Below are positions 1-4,282 of a stretch of DNA of 6,340 nt, piece after piece. Source of the DNA: Candidatus Woesearchaeota archaeon (lineage in GTDB: Archaea > Nanobdellota > Nanobdellia > Woesearchaeales > JACQNA01); NCBI GenBank assembly GCA_016203335.1, contig JACQNA010000001.1, positions 1-6,340 on the forward strand, given 5' to 3'. Under the pieces are notes generated by a model. The model ran no database searches, was not told where the DNA came from, and worked only from the letters and a program-made list of their open reading frames with translations. How positions within the stretch are numbered: position 1 is the first letter of the stretch; every line of letters begins with the position of its first letter. The position numbers and the translations under genes are program-made.

Positions 1-8
1 ATATAAGC

Positions 9-19
9 TTTTCTTTTTT
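9..19 (+). terminator. T-rich tract, possible terminator of an upstream gene
   Basis: A run of four T, one C and six T lies in the AT-rich left edge. Archaeal RNA polymerases often terminate at T-rich tracts on the non-template strand without a hairpin, so this could end a plus-strand gene lying to the left of the window. No such gene is visible, and the tract may simply be part of the AT-rich promoter region. Confidence 0.25.
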
Positions 20-27
20 ATTAACAT

Positions 28-58
28 TATATAGACTATATATCTTTTATAAGATATA
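28..58. repeat. Two overlapping inverted repeats, possible operator
   Basis: Bases 28-42 form a perfect odd palindrome: TATATAG, a central A, then CTATATA. Bases 39-58 form a second perfect inverted repeat: TATATCTT, a four-base TTAT spacer, then AAGATATA. The two share bases 39-42. They end about 10 bp before the TATA box at 68-75, a plausible place for a dimeric transcription regulator. Low sequence complexity makes chance palindromes likelier here, so the operator role is inference. Confidence 0.4.
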
Positions 59-67
59 AGGAAAACC

Positions 68-75
68 TATATAAG
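68..75 (+). promoter_or_regulatory. TATA box for the small-gene cassette
   Basis: TATATAAG, preceded by the purine-rich GGAAAACC that could serve as a BRE (TFB-binding) element. Its centre is about 24 bp before the ATG at 95, close to the usual archaeal distance from TATA box to transcription start. The mRNA would therefore begin at or next to that ATG. Confidence 0.6.
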
Positions 76-94
76 AATTGGACACAATAGGGGA

Positions 95-328
95 ATGGAG
101 AAAAGGGTGGCAGGAATGGGATTAGAGCAGTATTTCAGCGAGTCAGAAAAGCGCACGCCGGCTGCGCACATCAGCTGGGCGCATTTCAGCGAGCGGCTGC
201 ACGACTATCATTCTCCTGAGTATCATCTGTTCTCCAGCAACCGCTTTTTCCTTGCAAAAGGAGGAAGTAATCCGGAGGTGATTGCATGGAGCGGAAACAG
301 TGCGTTTCCTGCGGGAATGTTATCCTGA
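95..328 (+). CDS. Small protein of unknown function (77 aa)
   Basis: I do not recognise this family. The first part is polar and rich in charged and aromatic residues (LEQYFSESEKRTP, then WAHFSERLHDYHSPEYH), with no signal peptide, membrane helix or cysteine motif. The ATG at 95 is chosen because it lies about 24 bp after a good TATA box, which fits a leaderless mRNA. An in-frame ATG at 116, behind a weak GGGTGG, is the alternative and gives 70 residues. Codon use resembles the neighbouring genes, and the other two frames are poor over this stretch. The last 43 bases overlap the next small gene, so its C-terminus also covers that gene's Shine-Dalgarno site; the two are probably translated from one mRNA. 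The tail after about residue 60 looks less protein-like and may not be conserved. Confidence 0.5.
   Translation: MEKRVAGMGLEQYFSESEKRTPAAHISWAHFSERLHDYHSPEYHLFSSNRFFLAKGGSNPEVIAWSGNSAFPAGMLS
274..282 (+). promoter_or_regulatory. Near-perfect Shine-Dalgarno site
   Basis: GGAGGTGAT matches the complement of the conserved 3' end of 16S rRNA over nine bases and ends three bases before the ATG at 286. It fixes the start of the 44-residue zinc-ribbon gene and is the strongest ribosome-binding site in the window. Confidence 0.8.
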
Positions 329-420
329 AAAGCGCCCTGCTTGATCCCTATCTCTGCAGGCAGTGCAGCAGGGAGGAGGGCAGGCGCTACCAGTATCTTG
401 ATGAAGAGACAGTAGTTTAA
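286..420 (+). CDS. Four-cysteine zinc-ribbon mini-protein (44 aa)
   Basis: This short gene encodes two CxxC knuckles, CVSC at residues 6-9 and CRQC at residues 24-27, separated by 14 residues, which is the layout of a small treble-clef or zinc-ribbon domain. The tail (residues 28-44) is charged and tyrosine-containing. Such mini-proteins commonly bind nucleic acid or another protein, but no specific family can be named. The start is well supported by the GGAGGTGAT site just upstream. It overlaps the preceding small gene by 43 bases in another frame and is followed after 12 bases by a third small gene, so the three probably form one transcription unit. The cysteine pairing and strong ribosome-binding site make a real gene likely despite the short length. 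Confidence 0.7.
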   Translation: MERKQCVSCGNVILKSALLDPYLCRQCSREEGRRYQYLDEETVV

Positions 421-432
421 GGGGTGGGAGAG

Positions 433-537
433 ATGGAAAAAGAGATACACAGCGAGATTGAGGAATTGTTGCGGAACGGCAGCATCAGCGAGGACGAGGC
501 AGCGTTCCTCCGCACCTACATCCGGTGGTATGGCTGA
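433..537 (+). CDS. Helical micro-protein (34 aa)
   Basis: The encoded peptide begins MEKEIHSEIEELLRNGSISE and ends DEAAFLRTYIRWYG. It reads as two amphipathic helices separated by a short Asn-Gly-Ser turn, acidic at the front and basic-aromatic at the end. It has no cysteines and no membrane segment. The ATG follows a purine-rich GGGGTGGGAG (421-430) that could act as a ribosome-binding site, and it lies 12 bases after the zinc-ribbon gene's stop, consistent with an operon. No family is recognised. The turn plus helix pattern and the operon position favour a real peptide, but at this size chance cannot be excluded. Confidence 0.5.
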   Translation: MEKEIHSEIEELLRNGSISEDEAAFLRTYIRWYG

Positions 538-548
538 GCATGGAAGCG

Positions 549-556
549 CTTAAATA
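549..556 (+). promoter_or_regulatory. TATA box for the HD hydrolase gene
   Basis: CTTAAATA lies just after the small-gene cassette, centred about 34 bp before the ATG at 587. Transcription would start near 578-583, giving a leader of a few bases. It suggests the hydrolase has its own promoter, although read-through from the cassette is possible. Confidence 0.5.
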
Positions 557-586
557 CCCTGGCGTGTTTATCGGATACGAATATGA

Positions 587-1264
587 ATGCTGCAGGCAAA
601 CAAGAGACTGGACACCCTTCTTTTGAGGACATTGAAAGCCATAGGCAGGTCAAAACAAAAAGATAAATTCTTGACCCGGGTTGTTTCCCTGAACCCCGCA
701 CATGAGGAGCACATCCCTTTAATCAGCACGGCGTACGACTTTTCCGCTGCTGCCCATCGCGATCAGTATCGGGAGAACAATCAACGGCCATACCATTCCC
801 ACTGCAGGGGGGTTGGGCTCCTGCTTGCGCAGGAATTCCCTTCACTATATGTTGCTGCCGGATTGCTGCATGATGTGATAGAGGATACACCCATTACCAT
901 TGACCAGATCATTGCTGAATTCGGCATCAGCATAGCAGGCATGGTTGCGGTGATGACAGAATTACCGACTGACTGCCTCTTAGGTAATCCGGGAGGGAAA
1001 ATCAAACACATCAAAAGAATCGTCACTACAGCTCGTGGCTTCGCCACCCCCATCGCGCTTGCGGATAAGCTCTATAATCTTCGTGATCCGCTTACTCCCG
1101 AATGGCATACGCGGACGTCAGAATATGTGAGTGAATACCTGCTGTTCTCAATCCGCGGGCTGATGAGCCCAATGGGAAAACCTTATGATGAGCATGCACT
1201 CTACCAAGCGCTTGTTCATGAGGTGGAACCCGTATTCTTTCCTCCGCTTTCAGAATCAGCTTAA
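587..1264 (+). CDS. RelA/SpoT-type HD hydrolase (small alarmone hydrolase-like)
   Basis: This 225-residue protein carries a single HD metal-dependent phosphohydrolase domain of the RelA/SpoT (MESH1-like) type. The pattern is ordered as in that family: AAHRDQYR at 55-62, PYHSH with metal-ligand candidate H72, LLHDVIEDT with H95, D96 and the catalytic-type pair E99-D100, then an FG helix at 112-113 and ALADKLYNLRD with D160. Spacing between the ligands is close to that of known enzymes. In the family this domain removes the 3' pyrophosphate of (p)ppGpp; MESH1 also acts on NADPH, so the substrate here is not settled. No synthetase, TGS or ACT domain is present. A stop at 584-586 makes the ATG at 587 the first possible ATG in frame. 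The gene follows a TATA box and converges on rpl15e, with overlapping stops. Confidence 0.82.
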   Translation: MLQANKRLDTLLLRTLKAIGRSKQKDKFLTRVVSLNPAHEEHIPLISTAYDFSAAAHRDQYRENNQRPYHSHCRGVGLLLAQEFPSLYVAAGLLHDVIEDTPITIDQIIAEFGISIAGMVAVMTELPTDCLLGNPGGKIKHIKRIVTTARGFATPIALADKLYNLRDPLTPEWHTRTSEYVSEYLLFSIRGLMSPMGKPYDEHALYQALVHEVEPVFFPPLSESA

Positions 1265-1839
1265 TGCACCTTTCGGTGATGGCTGCGCGAGCTGGGCCTG
1301 ACTTTCTCTGCCCCCATTCCCTTTCTCCGCAGACCGCGGGATTTTCGCGCTGCTGAAGTCAATCCGCGGTACACCCTCCTGGTGTGCTGCTTTTCCGCTA
1401 TCCATCGTATCCTGGGATCAGCCTGGATTGCAGGATGCTCGGGATCAACAAAGATAATCTCGTACCATGCATACTTGCCGTCTTCTGCCACCCAGTAGCT
1501 GCCTAAGACTTCGCAGTTCGGATAATGATATGCTGCCCGCCCTTCTGCAATCTGCTGGTAGTTCTTGGAGACCACCATCCGCCGCCTGCTGTGTTTTGGG
1601 CGGCGCCCTCCCAATGGGCCCGGGCGCATCCTTTTGCTTCTCGGAACGCGCTGGCGGACAATGAGAAATCCCGGCTTTGCGCGGAAGCCTAGGCTGTGCG
1701 CGCGGTCAATCCTCGTGGCATGCTCGATGCGGATCGTTCCTTTTTCACCGCGGAACTGCATCAGGCGCTGCCTCCAAAGCTCACCCAGGTTCTGCTTGGG
1801 CTGCTTCCACAGATTTCGGATGTATTTTTGGTATCCCAT
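1261..1839 (-). CDS. rpl15e: Large ribosomal subunit protein eL15 (L15e)
   Basis: This 192-residue, strongly basic protein is ribosomal protein L15e, a 50S-subunit rRNA-binding protein present in archaea and eukaryotes but not bacteria. It matches the family from end to end: the MGYQKYIRNLW start, the RIDRAHSLGFRAKPGFLIVR segment, the Arg-rich loop around PLGGRRPKHSRRR, the YPNCEVLGSYWVAEDGKYAWYE core with the VDPEHPAI strand, and the RGLTSAARKSRGLR tail. Length is usual for archaea (about 190-195). It is the only minus-strand gene in the window, convergent with the HD hydrolase and divergent from the isomerase operon. A weak GGGAG lies just before the start codon. Its presence is the strongest evidence that the DNA is archaeal. 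Confidence 0.97.
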   Translation of the reverse strand: MGYQKYIRNLWKQPKQNLGELWRQRLMQFRGEKGTIRIEHATRIDRAHSLGFRAKPGFLIVRQRVPRSKRMRPGPLGGRRPKHSRRRMVVSKNYQQIAEGRAAYHYPNCEVLGSYWVAEDGKYAWYEIIFVDPEHPAIQADPRIRWIAEKQHTRRVYRGLTSAARKSRGLRRKGMGAEKVRPSSRSHHRKVH

Positions 1840-1888
1840 AGTCGGCTCCCATTATTAAATCAGGCAGGCCACGCCCTCATCTGGGGAT

Positions 1889-1906
1889 GGAGGTTCTCAG
1901 GAGGTT
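1889..1906. repeat. Tandem GGAGGTT direct repeat, 11-bp period
   Basis: GGAGGTT occurs at 1889-1895 and again at 1900-1906, separated by CTCA, so the copies lie one DNA helical turn apart on the same face. They sit between the divergent rpl15e and isomerase genes and could bind a regulator. Each copy also resembles a Shine-Dalgarno site on the plus strand. Confidence 0.35.
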
Positions 1907-1912
1907 TAAAAA
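1905..1912 (-). promoter_or_regulatory. Possible TATA box for rpl15e
   Basis: On the minus strand this reads TTTTTAAA, followed downstream by two AACCTCC copies. It would place the transcript start near 1882 and leave a leader of about 43 bases. A closer TATA-like TTTAATAA (1859-1852 on the minus strand) would put the start inside the coding sequence, so this more distant box is preferred. Confidence 0.35.
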
Positions 1913-1950
1913 TGTTGTTGTTTGGCACCGCGCTTGGCAAACGTAATCTT

Positions 1951-1958
1951 TTTATACT
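1951..1958 (+). promoter_or_regulatory. TATA box for the isomerase-kinase operon
   Basis: TTTATACT is centred about 24-25 bp before the ATG at 1979, the usual archaeal distance from TATA box to transcription start. This supports a leaderless mRNA beginning at that ATG and argues against the upstream in-frame ATG at 1922. Confidence 0.65.
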
Positions 1959-1978
1959 TGCTTTCCGCCTGTCCTCAT

Positions 1979-2956
1979 ATGAAAAAAGGGCTGGATAGGG
2001 AACATATGGCTGATATTCTCGCCGCGTTCCCCCAACAGATAGCTGAAGCTGCACATCTCGGCAAAGACATCTGCCTCTCCGGCAAGGTCTCACAGGTTGT
2101 GATTGCGGGCATGGGGGGAAGCGCGCTGCCCGGCGAATTCCTGCAGAGCTATCTGGATATTCCCCTTCCTATTGTTGTGGTAAAGGGATATGAGCTGCCC
2201 GCGTTTGTCAACAAAGAGACGCTGGTGTTTGCCATATCTTATTCAGGGAATACTGAGGAGACGATTGCAGCCCTGCATGAAGCGAAAAAGAGAGGGAGCA
2301 TGATCGTCGTTGTCTCATCCGGCGGGAAGCTGATCGCGCTTGCCCGGAGGATGCGGCTGAATATGATTATCGTGCCTGCAGGGATGCAGCCCAGAATGGC
2401 ATATGCATACCTCTTCATCCCTCTGCTGAACGTGCTGCACCAGCTTGGCATCATTCCGAGCCAGGAGAAAGCGATTGCGCAGGCAGCCCAGGCATTACGC
2501 AGCACTATGCATCAACGGCAGGGCAAGCTGCTTGCTGCGAAGATAGGGAAACGGATTCCGCTGGTCTATTCCTCAAGCAGATGGAGGGCTGTATCCTACA
2601 AATGGAAGATCAACTTCAATGAGAACGCAAAGATTCATGCATTTTCCAATGTTTTTCCTGAGCTGAACCATAATGAGATGAGCGGATTTCTCAACAAAAA
2701 TGGGAATTATTTTGCAGTGCTCATCAAGGACCCTCAGGACCATCCCCGAATCCAGAGGCGGATGCGGGTGTTCCAGCAGATCCTGCAGCGGCATCACTAC
2801 CCTTTTGCCGAGGTCGTATTGCGCGGTCCGCCATTGGCAAAGATGCTCACCGGTATTATGATCGGCGACTGGTGCTCCTATCACCTTGCCCTGCGCTACC
2901 GGACAGATCCAACACCGGTGCCTCTCATTGAAACCTTCAAGAAGCAGTTACGATGA
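1979..2956 (+). CDS. Bifunctional phosphoglucose/phosphomannose isomerase
   Basis: This 325-residue protein has the two-lobed SIS fold of the archaeal-type PGI/PMI family, which interconverts glucose 6-phosphate or mannose 6-phosphate with fructose 6-phosphate in the cytoplasm. Visible motifs are GMGGSA (44-49), the phosphate-binding SYSGNTEET (88-96), SSGGK (113-117), PAGMQPR with R139, FNENAK with E215, PELNHNE with H231, and a C-terminal ETFKK lysine (321/322). These correspond to the Arg, Glu, His and Lys active-site residues described for this family. Length is near the usual 300-350. The ATG at 1979 is preferred over an in-frame ATG 57 bases upstream because of the TATA box at 1951-1958 and because the extra residues do not fit the family. 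Its stop overlaps the next gene's start by ATGA, so it is translationally coupled to the ROK kinase. Confidence 0.93.
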   Translation: MKKGLDREHMADILAAFPQQIAEAAHLGKDICLSGKVSQVVIAGMGGSALPGEFLQSYLDIPLPIVVVKGYELPAFVNKETLVFAISYSGNTEETIAALHEAKKRGSMIVVVSSGGKLIALARRMRLNMIIVPAGMQPRMAYAYLFIPLLNVLHQLGIIPSQEKAIAQAAQALRSTMHQRQGKLLAAKIGKRIPLVYSSSRWRAVSYKWKINFNENAKIHAFSNVFPELNHNEMSGFLNKNGNYFAVLIKDPQDHPRIQRRMRVFQQILQRHHYPFAEVVLRGPPLAKMLTGIMIGDWCSYHLALRYRTDPTPVPLIETFKKQLR

Positions 2957-3702
2957 TTCTTGCCATTGACATCGGAGGAAGCCACATTGAGCTTGGGCTG
3001 GTGCAGGGAAAAAAAATCCGCTCTCCGCTGCACATCTCCCTTGCTCCTGGCGCATCACGGAAACAGATACTTACTGTTTTAATGCAGGGGATCCAGCGAT
3101 TTCACGGATATCATCGGATAGCGGTAGCAGTGCCTGGGCCATTCAAATCTCCCGGGATTATCGGCAACACGCCAAATATGCCGCTGCGGAACTTTCCCAT
3201 TGCACAATTTCTCCGGCAGAGATTCCACAAGCGGGTTGTAGTGGAGAATGATGCGAAGTGCTTTGCATTGGGAGAAGCAGTGTATGGTAAGGGGAAGGGA
3301 TATCGGATTGTGCTCGGCATTACCATTGGCACCGGGATCGGCGGCGGATTGGTCATCAACAAACAACTCTACCGGGGAAGGGGAAATGCTGTCGAGGCCG
3401 GGCATATGCTTATCAGCCAGGGCAAGGACATAGAAACACTTTACCGGGGATTAAAGCGGAGAGACGGCTCGATACGGGATTTTCGCGTGCTCGGAAGATA
3501 CCTGGGGGCCGCGGCAGTGAACTATACCCATCTCTATGATCCTGATGTTATTGTCTTTGGCGGGAAGGTCAGCAGCCTGTATTTCCAGAGATTCCTTCCA
3601 GAGATGCGCGCAGCACTTGCCAGGCATGCCTTGGTTATCCCCCCACGATTGCGGAAATCGCAATTGCCCCATGCTGCATTGCTGGGCGCCGCACTGCTCT
3701 AA
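2953..3702 (+). CDS. ROK-family sugar kinase lacking the zinc motif
   Basis: This 249-residue protein is an ASKHA-fold ROK kinase that probably phosphorylates glucose or a related hexose with a nucleotide triphosphate. Motifs in order: phosphate-1 loop DIGGSHIELG (6-15), VPGPF (60-64), VENDAKCFALGEA with catalytic-base candidate D100, phosphate-2 loop ITIGTGIGGG (123-132), EAGH (148-151) and adenosine-site IVFGGKVS (200-207), with a final AALLGAA helix. The CxCGxxGCxE zinc motif that normally follows the EAGH histidine is absent: residues 152-180 contain no cysteine. The protein is also shorter than the usual 290-320 residues. Its ATG lies inside the stop of the isomerase gene and lacks an obvious Shine-Dalgarno site, pointing to translational coupling. 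Context suggests a glucokinase feeding the isomerase. Substrate is inference; an acylmannosamine kinase or regulatory role is less likely. Confidence 0.85.
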   Translation: MILAIDIGGSHIELGLVQGKKIRSPLHISLAPGASRKQILTVLMQGIQRFHGYHRIAVAVPGPFKSPGIIGNTPNMPLRNFPIAQFLRQRFHKRVVVENDAKCFALGEAVYGKGKGYRIVLGITIGTGIGGGLVINKQLYRGRGNAVEAGHMLISQGKDIETLYRGLKRRDGSIRDFRVLGRYLGAAAVNYTHLYDPDVIVFGGKVSSLYFQRFLPEMRAALARHALVIPPRLRKSQLPHAALLGAALL

Positions 3703-3711
3703 CTCATACCT

Positions 3712-3719
3712 TTTTAAAT
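3712..3719 (+). promoter_or_regulatory. TATA box for the 160-residue gene
   Basis: TTTTAAAT is centred about 25-26 bp before the ATG at 3741, so a leaderless transcript starting at that codon is expected. It lies only ten bases after the kinase stop, which indicates a separate transcription unit in a 38-base gap. Confidence 0.6.
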
Positions 3720-3740
3720 CACCTGCTGTTATCACCCGGC

Positions 3741-4223
3741 ATGGAAGCGTCAGCAGCAGTACCCTTAGAGCAGCGGGTTGATTCTTTAATCACCGAGCTC
3801 CAGCCCAGCATCTACGGCATCCAATCAAAAGCGCATCCTGACGCGAAGCTCTGGAGGAACGCCATTGCGCATGCAAAACGGCTGCGCAAGATGGGGCACT
3901 ATACCGAAGCACTGAAGACTCTTGAGCCCATCCATGAGCCGGTGCTTACGCACATCGCCACTGCTCCCCGCCGGGCGCTCTATACTCCTCCGGAAATTAT
4001 CGATTTCTGTGACCGGGGCATCCGCAGGTATATTGCTTACACTTTATCTCGAGGATACCGCGAATCTACTGACCGCCTGAAGCCACATTATGATCAACTC
4101 GCCGCATGGAAGCGCGAAGCAGAAACCGGAATGAGCGACCAGCGCATCTTTTGCATCCAGGGGAAGGTCTTGGAAACATGGGAGAAGATACAACGCGGCT
4201 ATAAATCACACAAATCCTCTTGA
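3741..4223 (+). CDS. Hypothetical helical protein, TPR-like segment (160 aa)
   Basis: I do not recognise this family. The protein appears almost wholly alpha-helical, cytoplasmic and soluble, with no signal peptide or membrane segment. Residues 37-63 (LWRNAIAHAKRLRKMGHYTEALKTLEP) resemble one tetratricopeptide-type helical hairpin, with a Gly-x-Tyr-x-x-Ala-Leu core. The middle (81-105) carries TPPEIIDFCDRGIRRYIAY and the end is basic. Only two cysteines, C90 and C138, are present, with no metal or catalytic motif. The start is supported by a TATA box placed for leaderless transcription. It sits in the same orientation 59 bases upstream of the Rad50-like gene, but that gene has its own TATA-like sequences, so a functional link is not shown. 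Coding is supported by the open frame and codon use like the neighbours. Confidence 0.75.
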   Translation: MEASAAVPLEQRVDSLITELQPSIYGIQSKAHPDAKLWRNAIAHAKRLRKMGHYTEALKTLEPIHEPVLTHIATAPRRALYTPPEIIDFCDRGIRRYIAYTLSRGYRESTDRLKPHYDQLAAWKREAETGMSDQRIFCIQGKVLETWEKIQRGYKSHKSS

Positions 4224-4243
4224 TTATACCTCTATCCTCAATC

Positions 4244-4261
4244 ATATAAATTCTTAATAAT
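4244..4261 (+). promoter_or_regulatory. TATA-like elements before the Rad50-like gene
   Basis: Two candidates overlap the gap: ATATAAAT at 4244-4251, centred about 35 bp before the ATG at 4283, and TTAATAAT at 4254-4261, centred about 25 bp before it. The first gives a leader of about nine bases, the second a leaderless mRNA. The bases between them and the ATG are pyrimidine-rich and contain no Shine-Dalgarno site. Confidence 0.5.
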
Positions 4262-4282
4262 CTCTCTCCATTCCTCTTTGTC

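Noticed and set aside
39..58. The TATATCTT/AAGATATA hairpin as an intrinsic terminator
   Set aside because: The stem is AT-only apart from one C-G pair and is not followed by a T-run; archaeal termination does not usually need a hairpin.
540..626. A 28-codon frame starting at ATG 540
   Set aside because: It contains the TATA box of the hydrolase gene and overlaps that gene's start; it lacks a ribosome-binding site and protein-like features.
95..1264. The small genes plus HD hydrolase as a toxSAS-type toxin-antitoxin system
   Set aside because: Such systems pair the hydrolase with a small alarmone synthetase; none of the small genes has the size or motifs of a synthetase, and the hydrolase has its own TATA box.
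1887..1946. A 19-codon frame starting at ATG 1887 between the divergent genes
   Set aside because: Too short, no convincing ribosome-binding site, and it lies across the GGAGGTT repeats; nothing distinguishes it from chance.
1922..1978. A 19-residue N-terminal extension of the isomerase starting at ATG 1922
   Set aside because: The extension spans the TATA box at 1951-1958 and does not fit the family N-terminus; ATG 1979 is at the right distance for a leaderless start.
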